Counted from the stretch's first letter, positions 1 to 8,704 are shown. The stretch is 48,196 nt of DNA from Acidimicrobiaceae bacterium (GCA_002687745.1 NZBE01000033.1:1-48196), one strand, 5' to 3'. The notes: generated by a model from the sequence alone, not told the origin. A program made the numbers and translations.

Positions 1-25
1 CCGCTGCTACGCTTTCGGCGATCTC

Positions 26-98
26 GGGGCTATAGCTCAGTTGGCAGAGCGCCTCCATGGCATGGAGGAGGTCGAGGGTTCAATTCCCTCTAGCTCCA
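26..98 (+). tRNA. tRNA-Ala (anticodon GGC)
   Basis: A full cloverleaf can be drawn. The acceptor stem pairs 26-32 with 91-97. The anticodon stem 52-56/64-68 closes a 7-nt loop with GGC at 59-61, which reads GCC alanine codons. The T arm contains GGTTCAATT. The CCA end is not encoded. A TACGCT hexamer at 7-12 could be its -10 box. Confidence 0.95.
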
Positions 99-118
99 CA
101 AGATCCCGGGGTTTCACC

Positions 119-511
119 TCAGGCTGTCGTCAGCGGCCTGGGGCAGTCGGCCCAGAGGCGTTCGAGGTCGTAGAAGGCCCGCTGTTCGTCGGTGAGCACA
201 TGGACCATGAAGCCGCCGTAGTCCATCAGCACCCACTCGCAGTAGTCCGAGCCCTCGACGTTCACAGGCTTGATGCCAGCACCGAGGGTCAGGTGTTCCT
301 CCACCTCGTCGACGATGGCGCGCACCTGGCGGGTAGTTGAGCCGGCTGTTACGACGAAGTAGTCGGTAACGCCGATCAGGTCGCCGACATCGATGATCAG
401 CGGGTCGTGTCCGAGCCTTTCGGAGGCTGCGGTGACAGCCAGGCGTGCCAGCCCGAGATAGTCGACCGCCGCTGAGGCTTCTTCGCTGACGAGAGAAGAG
501 TTGGTGTCCAC
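119..511 (-). CDS. rsfS: Ribosomal silencing factor RsfS (Iojap/YbeB family)
   Basis: This 130-residue protein has the RsfS fold pattern. An N-terminal extension of about 20 residues is followed by a helix, the strand-rich DPLIIDVGDL and TDYFVVTAGS segments, the RQVRAIVDEVEEHL helix, and a conserved core with DYCEWVLMDYGGFMVHV and a C-terminal FYDLERLW. RsfS binds ribosomal protein L14 and prevents 50S/30S joining when nutrients are scarce. It starts at GTG 511, just after the LytR_C-domain gene, and is the last gene of the nadD / LytR_C / rsfS operon, an order common in Actinobacteria. Length is typical. The family call is firm; the exact start is less so because no strong ribosome site is visible. 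Confidence 0.93.
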   Translation of the reverse strand: MDTNSSLVSEEASAAVDYLGLARLAVTAASERLGHDPLIIDVGDLIGVTDYFVVTAGSTTRQVRAIVDEVEEHLTLGAGIKPVNVEGSDYCEWVLMDYGGFMVHVLTDEQRAFYDLERLWADCPRPLTTA

Positions 512-524
512 CTGGAGGGAGAGG

Positions 525-1784
525 TTAACCGGCTCGGGCGGTGAAGTCTGCTCCGATGACCACGGTCAGGTCGGCTGCCGGGCTGGCCCCCTCATCGAAG
601 ATGACACCGGCATGGATGGCAACGGCGAGGGCCGTTGCGGCTTCCTGCATTTCGGGGTCCCTGTAGAGGACCCGCGTCTGGATCACGTTGAAGTTCCTGA
701 AGTTGCCGACAACTGCAATGTCGACGCCCGCGGCCCTGACAACCTGTCGTGCGTAGGTGTCGATTCCGAAGTCGCCTGTTCCGTTGAGCAGTCGGACCGT
801 CGGAGCAGATCCGCCAGCTGTCGGGATGGGGAACGGGAACATGGCGTCGGTGATCTGTTCCAGCGCCGCCGGGTCGGCGGCCATTGAGTCTCCGGACATG
901 ACCCATGGAGAATCCTCGACCCGTATTTCGCCACGAGCCAGGGTCTCGACCATCCTGACGAGCTCCATGTCGACGGCAGGGAGGTTTCTGGAAGGTTCTG
1001 GTCCGGCAGCCACCGCTGAGAGCCATGCCTCCCAGAACATCGAGTGTCTGCGCAGGATCCCGATAGAACCACCCCTGTCCGGGAGTGCCAACAGGGTCAC
1101 CACGTCGGCTGCAGGGAGGGAGTTGTCCGATGCTGAGAACCTGACGACGCTGGTGCCGTCCTCGATGGTCTGGAACAGATCGTGCCTCAGCCCGATTGGA
1201 AGGGGGGAAGCCGGTTTGACCAGGTTGGTCCAACTGGTCGGGGTGAGCGACGCCACCCCTGTGAAATCGGTACCGAGCAGAGAACCCAGAAGGGCCCGCA
1301 CGCCGTCGATTCCATCGGTTCCATGGATGTCGACGAGACTGCAGGCAGCGCCACCACAGGCATCGACATACAGGTCTCCCGGAACAAGGAGCACGCTGCC
1401 GCCTCCCCCGACCCTGTCCGAAACGGCAAGGACGGTCACGCCGACGAGGTTGGCATCTTCGTCCTCGGTCACGACGAGCATCGACCAGGTCTGTTCAACG
1501 AACGCCTCAAAGCCGGGTGCCGATGGGTCGGTCACCGCCTCATTGGTCTGACCCTCCTCGCTGTTGAGGATGGTCCTGAGGCCGTCCACCATGAGGGTTC
1601 CAGACCAGACGACCGCCACGAGGAGAATAATGGGAAACCCCCATCGCCAGGCTGCCTCAACTGGAGATTCACCGCCCGGTCCCCGGAACCACCGGATCCA
1701 GGCCGGGGGCTTCTCCGCCGAGGAACCGGCATCGACGTCCGTCGGCCCGGTCGAAGGCGTCCGGGTCTGGTCCTCGCCGTTCAC
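525..1784 (-). CDS. Membrane-anchored LCP-like protein with LytR C-terminal domain, probably catalytically degenerate
   Basis: I place the start at GTG 1784, whose GTGA overlaps the nadD stop; a longer reading frame would run back into nadD. The 419-residue product has a cytoplasmic N-terminus, one membrane segment at about 47-66 and an extracytoplasmic remainder. Residues about 95-300 loosely follow the LytR-CpsA-Psr layout. However, the usual PRDxYV motif reads PGDLYV, and the usual Asp/Arg-rich RxxxDxxRxxRQ segment is reduced to an ALPDRGGSIGILRRH region. The last 90 or so residues (VRLLNGTGDFGI onward) fit the LytR_C domain well. LCP enzymes attach glycopolymers to peptidoglycan; this one may only bind. 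Being coupled to nadD and rsfS is a known actinobacterial arrangement. The LCP assignment is moderate, LytR_C is strong. Confidence 0.75.
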   Translation of the reverse strand: MNGEDQTRTPSTGPTDVDAGSSAEKPPAWIRWFRGPGGESPVEAAWRWGFPIILLVAVVWSGTLMVDGLRTILNSEEGQTNEAVTDPSAPGFEAFVEQTWSMLVVTEDEDANLVGVTVLAVSDRVGGGGSVLLVPGDLYVDACGGAACSLVDIHGTDGIDGVRALLGSLLGTDFTGVASLTPTSWTNLVKPASPLPIGLRHDLFQTIEDGTSVVRFSASDNSLPAADVVTLLALPDRGGSIGILRRHSMFWEAWLSAVAAGPEPSRNLPAVDMELVRMVETLARGEIRVEDSPWVMSGDSMAADPAALEQITDAMFPFPIPTAGGSAPTVRLLNGTGDFGIDTYARQVVRAAGVDIAVVGNFRNFNVIQTRVLYRDPEMQEAATALAVAIHAGVIFDEGASPAADLTVVIGADFTARAG

Positions 1785-2443
1785 CGTTGAGTCCGGTAGA
1801 GACCGTGTTGTTCGATCAGGTCGGCAACCCCGACCGGAACCTCGCCGTCGACCGATTTTCCGGAGCCGACCCTGTTTCGAATCTCCACCGCCGATATCTG
1901 GAGAAGCGGTGCCTCGAGCAGCTCGTAGTTCCATCCACTCGGAGGGCGGCCGCCGTCGTGGCCGGGTCGATCCATGACAACGATGGTCGCATGCCGCCTG
2001 ACCTCATCTGGCCTGACCCAACTGTCGAGCGCCAAGGCCACATCACTTCCGATCAACAAGAACAGGTCCGCTCCCGGATAACGCTCCTCGAGTTCGAGCA
2101 GGGTGTCGGCCGTGTAGGTGGGCCCTCCCCTCTTCATCTCGAGATCGTCTGCCTGCAGTCCCCTGTGGCCCTCAAGGGCTGCCTCAACCATGGACAGTCG
2201 AAGCTCGGCTCTCGTCAGGTCGGCTTCGCGAAGGCCACCGACCCCGGTCTTTTGCCACGGATCGTTTGCCACCGTGAAGACAACGAGGTCGAGGTTCAGG
2301 CGATCGCGGGCCTCTATGCCTGCCAGAACATGTCCGTTGTGCGGTGGATCGAAGGTTCCGCCGAGAACGCCGATCCGGCGGGGGTTGTTGCCGGGCACGT
2401 CGGTGAGGCTACCGGCTGGGCCATTCCTCCGGTTGACACTCAC
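1781..2443 (-). CDS. nadD: Nicotinate-nucleotide adenylyltransferase
   Basis: NadD transfers AMP from ATP to nicotinate mononucleotide in NAD synthesis. The protein has the nucleotidyltransferase signature GGTFDPPHNGH at about residues 28-38, the FLLIGSDVAL segment, and a C-terminal ISAVEIRNRV motif corresponding to the family's IS(S/A)(T/S)xIR. The start GTG at 2443 leaves about 20 extra N-terminal residues before the conserved core, so a later start is possible. Its stop overlaps the next gene by four bases, indicating translational coupling with the LytR_C protein and then rsfS. It diverges from the sigma-factor gene across a 242-bp intergenic region. Confidence 0.93.
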   Translation of the reverse strand: MSVNRRNGPAGSLTDVPGNNPRRIGVLGGTFDPPHNGHVLAGIEARDRLNLDLVVFTVANDPWQKTGVGGLREADLTRAELRLSMVEAALEGHRGLQADDLEMKRGGPTYTADTLLELEERYPGADLFLLIGSDVALALDSWVRPDEVRRHATIVVMDRPGHDGGRPPSGWNYELLEAPLLQISAVEIRNRVGSGKSVDGEVPVGVADLIEQHGLYRTQR

Positions 2444-2497
2444 CTGACCTGCGTGTTTCTGCGAGAATCCCTGTTGTCGGCCCTCGCCAGAGGCCTG

Positions 2498-2530
2498 CTA
2501 TGACATGTCCTGCTATGACATGTGTCATAG
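2498..2530. promoter_or_regulatory. Palindromic operator candidate between nadD and the sigma-factor gene
   Basis: CTATGACA (2513-2520) and TGTCATAG (2523-2530) form a perfect inverted repeat with a 2-nt spacer. The left part of the palindrome, CTATGACATGT, is also present as an exact direct copy at 2498-2508, 15 bp upstream. This lies about 55 bp from the nadD start and 156 bp upstream of the sigma-factor start. A dimeric repressor or activator site is the natural reading; the cognate regulator is unknown. Confidence 0.5.
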
Positions 2531-2685
2531 CCCTGCCCCTTCACACGGCAGCCCAGGTGTGCAACAATGGCATTCGGACGAAGGCACCGAAACAAGCATC
2601 TGCGCGGATCGCCCTCAGTTCTCCCCCGAAAGTCAGCTATGCGGTGCCGCGCGGCGGTCCCGGTCCAAAGGCATGTGAGTAGACG

Positions 2686-3516
2686 ATGAGTGATTCAGTA
2701 GGTCAGTACCTGAACGAGATCGGCATGGTTCCCCTCCTCAACGCGCAGGAGGAACGTGAGCTTTCCCAGACGATCGAAGCCGGTGCAGCAGCACGGGCCA
2801 GCAAGGAGGAAGGAGAGACCGGTCGGGAGCTCGACCGTGCGATCCGTCTCGCCGCACGCGCCAAGGACCGCTTCATCCGGTCCAACCTGCGCCTTGTCGT
2901 GAGCGTGGCCCGCCGCTACCCGCTGCCTCCCGGCATGGAACTCCTCGACCTCATCCAGGAGGGCAATCTGGGCCTTGAGCACGCTGTCGACAAGTTCGAC
3001 TGGCGCAAGGGCTTCAAGTTCTCCACCTATGCGACGTTCTGGATCCGTCAGGCAATCGGGCGTGCGCTTGACCAGAAGGCCAGCCTGGTTCGCCTTCCCG
3101 GTGACCGCTCGGCGAGCCTCAGGGCAGCCCTGCGCAACGTCTCGGGCAACGGCGACGAGTTGGATGAGGAGCACGCACGCCTCCACCGCCTCACCACCCC
3201 CACCTCTCTCGACCGCACCATCGGCGACGACGACAGCAACGAGCTGGTCGACCTGCTCCCCGACTCCAAGCCGGGCCCTGAGCACGAGGTAATGGCCATG
3301 GCCGAGAACGAGATGGCGACCCAGTTGCTCGACGTTCTCGACACACGTGCCCGCTACGCCGTCGAGCAGCGCTTCGGCATCGGTGACGGGCGCAAGCGCA
3401 GTTACCGCGAGGTAGGTGAGGACCTCGGTGTCACAGCCGAGGCTGCACGGCGTCTGGTCAAGCGTGCCGTGAACACCGTGCGCGATCGTGCCACCGAGGT
3501 AATCGACGCAGCCTGA
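2686..3516 (+). CDS. RNA polymerase sigma-70 family factor (group 2-like, reduced region 3)
   Basis: The 276-residue protein begins with a region 1.2 segment (DSVGQYLNEIGMVPLL). Region 2 follows, including NLRLVVSVARRY, DLIQEGNLGL and the promoter-melting KFSTYATFWIRQAIGRAL helix. Region 4 lies near 225-270, with a helix-turn-helix (YREVGEDLGVTAEAARRLVKRA). No region 1.1 is present and the linker carrying region 3 is short and acidic, so it is not the primary housekeeping factor. It resembles non-essential SigB/HrdA-type factors. It stands alone, without an anti-sigma factor gene beside it. The palindrome at 2513-2530 upstream could control it. Sigma family is certain; its regulon cannot be told from the sequence. 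Confidence 0.9.
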   Translation: MSDSVGQYLNEIGMVPLLNAQEERELSQTIEAGAAARASKEEGETGRELDRAIRLAARAKDRFIRSNLRLVVSVARRYPLPPGMELLDLIQEGNLGLEHAVDKFDWRKGFKFSTYATFWIRQAIGRALDQKASLVRLPGDRSASLRAALRNVSGNGDELDEEHARLHRLTTPTSLDRTIGDDDSNELVDLLPDSKPGPEHEVMAMAENEMATQLLDVLDTRARYAVEQRFGIGDGRKRSYREVGEDLGVTAEAARRLVKRAVNTVRDRATEVIDAA

Positions 3517-3577
3517 ACGGGTGCACCCGACCGGGGCACCTGCGATAATCACCACACCTGTCGACAGCGCCTGCTCG

Positions 3578-3583
3578 TAGGCT
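3578..3583 (+). promoter_or_regulatory. Predicted leaderless -10 box for the DAHP synthase gene
   Basis: TAGGCT is followed by exactly 7 nt and then the GTG start at 3591, matching the TANNNT-to-start spacing of actinobacterial leaderless mRNAs. I see no good -35 hexamer at the right distance. Confidence 0.45.
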
Positions 3584-3590
3584 CCACCCC

Positions 3591-4991
3591 GTGGACCCAA
3601 CAGATACCGAAGCGTCGGCATCCTCCCCTGCGCCGACAGCCCCCTGGTCGCCCACCTCCTGGCGTGAGCACACTGCCTGCCAGCAGCCCAACTGGCCTGA
3701 CCCTGACGCCCACCAGGTCGTTGTGGACAGGCTCTCCACCATGCCCCCGCTTGTCTTTGCCGGTGAGGCCCGTGACCTGACAGAGCAGCTGGCTGCCGTC
3801 GCCCGTGGGGAGGCGTTTCTGCTCCAGGCTGGAGACTGCGCCGAGTCCTTTGAGACCTCTGCCGACTCAATCCGCGACCGCCTCCGGGTGATCCTCCAGA
3901 TGGCGGTAGTTCTCACCTACTACACGGGTGTTCCCGTGGTGAAGGTCGGGCGCATCGCCGGACAGTTCGCCAAGCCCCGCAGCAGCGAAACCGAGACGGT
4001 CGACGGGGTCGAGTTGCCGTCCTTTCGCGGACACATGATCAACGACATCGGCTTCTCACAGGGCGACCGCCTCCCTGACCCCGAGCGTCTCATGACCTCC
4101 TACAACCGGGCTGCAGCGACGCTGAACCTCCTGCGGGCCTTCACCAAGGGTGGCTTCGCCTCGCTCACCAGTGTCCACCAGTGGAACAGGAAGTTCGTGG
4201 CTGACAGTCCCGCTGGCCAGCGCTACGAGGCCATGGCCGACGAGATCGACAGAGCGGTCCAGTTCATGGAGGCCTGTGGCATCACCGGTGACACCCTCGC
4301 CGAGCTACGCCAGGTTGACTTCTACACCAGCCACGAGGCACTTCTGCTCGGATACGAGGAGGCTCTGACCCGAGAGGACTCCATTGCCGGCGGCTGGTAT
4401 GACTGCTCGGCCCACATGCTCTGGATCGGCGAACGCACCCGCCAGATTGATGGTGCCCATGTCGAGTTCCTGAGAGGGGTCAACAACCCGATCGGCTGCA
4501 AGGTGGGGCCCACCGCAACCCCTGACGAGTTGCTCGCCCTGTGCGACATCCTGGACCCCCATCGTCGGCCCGGCCGGCTCACCTTTGTCACCCGCATGGG
4601 TGCGAACAAGGTCATCGACCTGTTGCCGCCGCTGCTGTCAGCGGTGTCTGATGCCGGCCACCAGCTGGTCTGGACCTGCGACCCGATGCACGGCAACACC
4701 TTCACCGCAGATGATGGACACAAGACCCGCCACTTCGAGGATGTCCTGGCCGAGGTGTCGGGCTTCTTTGCCGCCCACCGGTTCGCCGGGACCAACCCCG
4801 GCGGGGTCCACCTTGAGTTGACGGGCGACGATGTGACCGAATGCCTTGGCGGCGGCGCCGAGGTGCTGACCGAGCACCTCTCCAGCCGCTACGAGACGAT
4901 GTGTGATCCCCGGCTGAACGGCAGCCAGAGTGTCGATCTGGCCTTCAGGCTGGCTGAACTGCTCCGGGCGACATCCGGTTCGGGTACCTGA
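3591..4991 (+). CDS. aroG: 3-deoxy-7-phosphoheptulonate synthase, class II
   Basis: This enzyme condenses phosphoenolpyruvate with erythrose 4-phosphate, the first step of the shikimate pathway. The 466-residue length and motifs match the plant/mycobacterial class II (AroA-II) family. These include LLQAGDCAESF with the metal-binding Cys, VGRIAGQFAKPRS, the SHEALLLGYEEALTR segment, RGVNNPIGCKVGPT, VTRMGANKV and CDPMHGNTF. GTG 3591 is supported by a -10 box 7 nt before it. The first 25 residues are Ser/Pro/Ala-rich and not conserved. It is convergent with the VWA gene, with only 6 bp between the stops. No other aromatic-pathway gene is adjacent. Confidence 0.96.
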   Translation: MDPTDTEASASSPAPTAPWSPTSWREHTACQQPNWPDPDAHQVVVDRLSTMPPLVFAGEARDLTEQLAAVARGEAFLLQAGDCAESFETSADSIRDRLRVILQMAVVLTYYTGVPVVKVGRIAGQFAKPRSSETETVDGVELPSFRGHMINDIGFSQGDRLPDPERLMTSYNRAAATLNLLRAFTKGGFASLTSVHQWNRKFVADSPAGQRYEAMADEIDRAVQFMEACGITGDTLAELRQVDFYTSHEALLLGYEEALTREDSIAGGWYDCSAHMLWIGERTRQIDGAHVEFLRGVNNPIGCKVGPTATPDELLALCDILDPHRRPGRLTFVTRMGANKVIDLLPPLLSAVSDAGHQLVWTCDPMHGNTFTADDGHKTRHFEDVLAEVSGFFAAHRFAGTNPGGVHLELTGDDVTECLGGGAEVLTEHLSSRYETMCDPRLNGSQSVDLAFRLAELLRATSGSGT

Positions 4992-4997
4992 GCGACC

Positions 4998-6482
4998 TCA
5001 GACCAGCTTCTCGACAAAGGCCTCCAACTGTCGGAGGTTGCGTACCTCGAATGTGCCCTCGCAGTGGGTCGAGTACTCCCCCACTATCGAGTCGCCTGTG
5101 TCCCAGTAGGCGCGGGGCTCAGGGTTCAACCAGTAGACCCTGCGGGCCTTGTGCTGAATCTCCTTGAGTATCCACGACTGTGAGGCGTGGTAGTTGTTGC
5201 GTGCGTCACCCAGAACTATGACCGTTGTCTTGGGCCCCACATCGCGTCCGAAACGTTCCCAGAACACACCGAAGGCATGCCCGTAGTCGGAGTGGCCGTC
5301 AACCCACACGACGTCTGCCTCGGTGTTGACACGGTGCACGGCCTCGCCGATTTCCTCGACGCCCTCAAAGAAACCGGTCACCTCGTCGAGGCCGTCGATG
5401 AACACGAACGACCTCACCTTTGAGAACTGCCCGCTGATGGCGTAGACGAGGTGAAGGGTGAACCGGGCGAACGCCGCCACGGAGCCGGATATGTCGGCGA
5501 CGACCATGATCTCAGGCTTGGCCGGCCGCGGGAACCTGAACTTGGGTTCGGCGGGTACACCCCCGTAGCTGAGCGAGTGGCGGATCGTGTTGCGGAAGTC
5601 GAGGGGCCCCTTTCGGCCGTGACGACGCTTTCGGGCGAGGCGTACGGCCAACTTCCGGGTCAACGGGTGGATGGCCTTCTTCAGGTCAGCCATCTCCTCG
5701 CGGGAGGCGTGCATGAAATCGACATCCTCGGGCAGCGGCTTTCGAAGCGTCCTCGCCATTGCCTCCACGCCGCGGTCGGCCACCAGGCGGCGCCTGATCT
5801 CGGCTTCGATCTCCTGCTTGAGCTGTTCTATGCGGTCGCTGAACTCGTCTCGTTCGAGGCGCTCCTCGAGCGGGGTGAGGTCCTCGGGCGACTCCTCTCT
5901 GGCGGCATCCATGAGGCCCTCGAGCACCCCGTCCAGGTCCAGGTTCCGCAGCGTCCTGTACAGGTAGTAGGTGCCACCGACAGGTCGGCCGGGTTCCATG
6001 CCGGCGTAACGCACTACCGCCTGGCGGGCGAGGGCCCGCAGCATTGCCTGATCTCCGTTCATGAGGGCCTTCATGAGCATCTCGGCCAGCTGCTCCGGGG
6101 TGAGGCCGGACATGGCCCCTCCGCCGCCCTGAGGAGCACCCTCGGCCGGCGGTCCGGGCTCACCTTCAGGTCCTTCCCCTTCAGCGACCTCGTCGAGCCT
6201 GTATTCGTCGCCCCTCATCGAGAAGTACACCTCGAACACGACCTCGAAGGACCTCCAGTGGGAGTGGTTCTTCACGAGGGTCGAACCAAGTGCGTACTTG
6301 AAGGCATCACGGTCCGCGATCGGGATGTGGGTGACCGCCTCCATTGCGTCCAGGTTCTCGGTGAGGCTCACCGGGAGGCCGGCCTGACGGAGTTCAACGA
6401 TGAAGCCTGACAGCAGGTCAAGCAGAGGCGTGTCCTCGCGTCCACCTCCGGTCGGTGGACCCGTCTGTTCGGTAACGGTCAT
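4998..6482 (-). CDS. VWA domain-containing CoxE-like protein
   Basis: The C-terminal third is a von Willebrand A domain. A metal-dependent adhesion motif DISGS at about 330-334 is preceded by IMVVADIS, and a later TTVIVLGDARNNY strand is typical of CoxE/VWA proteins. The N-terminal half is helical and charged, with a Gly/Pro/Glu-rich linker near 105-122. Such proteins work with MoxR AAA+ ATPases to remodel or insert cofactors into partner enzymes. The MoxR gene lies directly upstream, 20 bp away, so the pair probably acts together. No CO dehydrogenase or other obvious client is in the window. Family assignment is strong; the substrate is unknown. Confidence 0.85.
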   Translation of the reverse strand: MTVTEQTGPPTGGGREDTPLLDLLSGFIVELRQAGLPVSLTENLDAMEAVTHIPIADRDAFKYALGSTLVKNHSHWRSFEVVFEVYFSMRGDEYRLDEVAEGEGPEGEPGPPAEGAPQGGGGAMSGLTPEQLAEMLMKALMNGDQAMLRALARQAVVRYAGMEPGRPVGGTYYLYRTLRNLDLDGVLEGLMDAAREESPEDLTPLEERLERDEFSDRIEQLKQEIEAEIRRRLVADRGVEAMARTLRKPLPEDVDFMHASREEMADLKKAIHPLTRKLAVRLARKRRHGRKGPLDFRNTIRHSLSYGGVPAEPKFRFPRPAKPEIMVVADISGSVAAFARFTLHLVYAISGQFSKVRSFVFIDGLDEVTGFFEGVEEIGEAVHRVNTEADVVWVDGHSDYGHAFGVFWERFGRDVGPKTTVIVLGDARNNYHASQSWILKEIQHKARRVYWLNPEPRAYWDTGDSIVGEYSTHCEGTFEVRNLRQLEAFVEKLV

Positions 6483-6502
6483 CGACTGGCTGCCGGGGTG
6501 GC

Positions 6503-7396
6503 TCAGGTGTCGTTGTCGACGACAAGGTCGTCGGGCCGGTCGGCGAACTCCTTGACCGCCTTGTCGATATCTGTGCGGTACTTGAGGAGGATGTTGGCGG
6601 TATCGGTTGCCGACTGGGCGTCGACCTTGTCTATTCCGAGCAGCACGAGGGTTCTGGCCCAGTCGAGGGTCTCTGACACCGATGGGCTCTTCTTCAGGTC
6701 CAGTTGGCGGATGGAGCGCACGATGCGGGCAACCTGGTCGGCGAGGTTGGCGTCGACGCCGGGCACCTTCGCCATCACTATCTCGCGCTCACGCTCAAGG
6801 TCGGGGTAGTCAATGTGGAGGTACAGGCAGCGGCGCTTCAGGGCCTCGGACAGTTCCCGGGTTGCGTTGGAGGTCAGGAACACCATCGGCACCTGGGCCG
6901 CTGTGACCGTTCCCAGTTCGGGAATCGACACCTGGTACTCGGAGAGGATTTCGAGGAGCAGGGCCTCGGTCTCCACCTCGAGGCGGTCCACCTCGTCGAC
7001 GAGCAGGAGAACCGGGTCCTCGGCACGGATCGCCTCGAGCAGCGGCCGCGTAAGGAGGAACTCCTCGGAGAAGAGGTCGTCCTCGATCTCTGACCAGTCG
7101 CTGTCGTCACCACTGGCCTGAATGCGGAGCAGCTGCTTCTTGTAGTTCCACTCGTAGAGCGCCTTGGACTCGTCGAGCCCCTCGTAGCACTGGAGGCGGA
7201 CAAGGCGGGCACCGGTGATCTCGGCGACGCTCTGGGCAAGCTGCGTCTTGCCGGTCCCGGCGGGCCCCTCGACGAGGATGGGCTTGCCCAGGCGGTCTGC
7301 CAGGTAGACGATGCCGGCAATGCCGTCATCGGCCAGGTAGTTGGCACCTGCGAGTGATCTACGGATGCCGTCCACGTCCTCGAAGCGAAAGTCCAT
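6503..7396 (-). CDS. MoxR-family AAA+ ATPase
   Basis: Walker A is GPAGTGKT and Walker B is LLLVDEVDR. They are followed by the sensor-1 segment VFLTSNATRELSEALKRRC and a C-terminal SPSVSETLDWARTL that is typical of MoxR/CoxD proteins. I chose ATG 7396 because the family normally begins just before the FEDVDGIRRSL segment; an upstream ATG at 7441 would add 15 unconserved residues. It precedes the VWA gene as a chaperone pair and follows proA. Such ATPases assist assembly or metal loading of client enzymes. The client here is not visible. Confidence 0.9.
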   Translation of the reverse strand: MDFRFEDVDGIRRSLAGANYLADDGIAGIVYLADRLGKPILVEGPAGTGKTQLAQSVAEITGARLVRLQCYEGLDESKALYEWNYKKQLLRIQASGDDSDWSEIEDDLFSEEFLLTRPLLEAIRAEDPVLLLVDEVDRLEVETEALLLEILSEYQVSIPELGTVTAAQVPMVFLTSNATRELSEALKRRCLYLHIDYPDLEREREIVMAKVPGVDANLADQVARIVRSIRQLDLKKSPSVSETLDWARTLVLLGIDKVDAQSATDTANILLKYRTDIDKAVKEFADRPDDLVVDNDT

Positions 7397-7447
7397 CGGG
7401 TGAGCGTACAGACGCTGTGGTTCCCGGCCGCAACCGGGCACTCCGGG

Positions 7448-8704
7448 TCAGGCGCGCACCTGACCATTTCCGTGGATGACGTACTTCTCGGTGGTCAGTT
7501 GCTCGAGACCCATGGGGCCCCGGGCGTGCAGCTTCTGGGTGCTGATGCCGATCTCTGCGCCGAAGCCGAACTCATCGCCGTCCACGAACCTGGTTGAGGC
7601 ATTGACGAGGACGGCTGCTGCGTCGACCTCGCGTGTGAAGCGTTCGCCCGCGGAGCGGTCCTCTGTGACGATGGCCTCACTGTGGCCCGAGCCTGTCTCG
7701 TTGATGTGTGCAATCGCCTCACCGAGGTCGTCGACGACCCTTATCGAGAGCTTGAGGTCCAGGTACTCGGTTGACCAGTCATCGTCTACTGCCGCACCCA
7801 CTTCAGGCAGGATCCGGCGGGCGCGCTGATCACCCACCAGCTCCACACCCTTGAGTGCGGCGGCAGCCAGCGGAAGGAAGTCGCCGGCCACCGCCTCGTG
7901 AACCACGAGGCTCTCGGCGGCATTGCACACCGATGGTCGCTGCATCTTGGCGTTGACGATGATGTCGGTCGCCATCTCGAGGTTGGCTGCTGCATCCACG
8001 TAGATGTGACAGTTCCCATCGCCGTCGATGACATACGGGACGGTGGCGTTCTCGAGGATCGAACTGATCAGGGCCGGCCCGCCCCGCGGTATGAGGCAGT
8101 CGACGAGGCCGCGCTGCCTCATGAAGTCGACCGCTGCCTCGCGGCTGACGTCGTCGACGAGGATCACGGCATCCTCCGGGAGGCCGTTCTCGGAAACGGC
8201 CCTGCGGATCGAACGCGTAATCGCCGTATTGGACGACAGCCCGCCCGATGACCCCCTCAGGAAGGCCACGTTGCCCGCCTTGAGACAGAGGCCGAAGGCG
8301 TCGCTCGTGACGTTTGGGCGGTTCTCGTAGATGATCGCCACCACTCCGAGTGGCACCCTCACCTTTTGCATCATGAGGCCGTTCGGCCGGGTCCACTCGG
8401 CTGTGACGGTTCCGACCGGGTCTGTCAGGTCTGCGACCTGCCGCAGGCCTTCTGCCATTGCAGCCAGCCGGTTGCCGTCCAGGCGCAGGCGGTCGACCAT
8501 CTGCCCAGGCGTTCCGGATGCCACGGCACGGTCAACGTCAACCTGGTTCGCAGCCAGGATCTCTGTGGCATCTCGAAGGAGTTGATCAGCAGCGGCACGG
8601 AGTGCAGCGTCCTTGGCCACGGTCGAGGCGGCAGCCAGCGCCGGCGCTGCTGCTCTTGCCCGCAGGGCGAGGCCTCTCACCGTTCCGGTCGCGGGTGTGT
8701 CCAT
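7448..8704 (-). CDS. proA: Gamma-glutamyl phosphate reductase (proline synthesis)
   Basis: ProA reduces glutamyl-5-phosphate to glutamate semialdehyde with NADPH, the second step of proline synthesis. The 418-residue protein shows the aldehyde dehydrogenase-like fold with PLGVVAIIYENRPNVTSD, the FLRGSSGGLSSN cofactor segment, and the catalytic-Cys region AKMQRPSVCNAAESLVVH. The C-terminal STRFVDGDEFGFGAEIGISTQKLHARGPMGLEQL is standard. A TAGCCT hexamer at 8713-8718 (minus strand), 8 nt before the ATG, may be its -10 box. Its pathway partner proB is 1.8 kb away, separated by an oppositely oriented murJ. Confidence 0.96.
   Translation of the reverse strand: MDTPATGTVRGLALRARAAAPALAAASTVAKDAALRAAADQLLRDATEILAANQVDVDRAVASGTPGQMVDRLRLDGNRLAAMAEGLRQVADLTDPVGTVTAEWTRPNGLMMQKVRVPLGVVAIIYENRPNVTSDAFGLCLKAGNVAFLRGSSGGLSSNTAITRSIRRAVSENGLPEDAVILVDDVSREAAVDFMRQRGLVDCLIPRGGPALISSILENATVPYVIDGDGNCHIYVDAAANLEMATDIIVNAKMQRPSVCNAAESLVVHEAVAGDFLPLAAAALKGVELVGDQRARRILPEVGAAVDDDWSTEYLDLKLSIRVVDDLGEAIAHINETGSGHSEAIVTEDRSAGERFTREVDAAAVLVNASTRFVDGDEFGFGAEIGISTQKLHARGPMGLEQLTTEKYVIHGNGQVRA

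Noticed and set aside
2695-3870. 391-codon frame antisense to the sigma factor and DAHP synthase start
   Set aside because: Shadow of GC-rich coding; low-complexity translation with no family motif.
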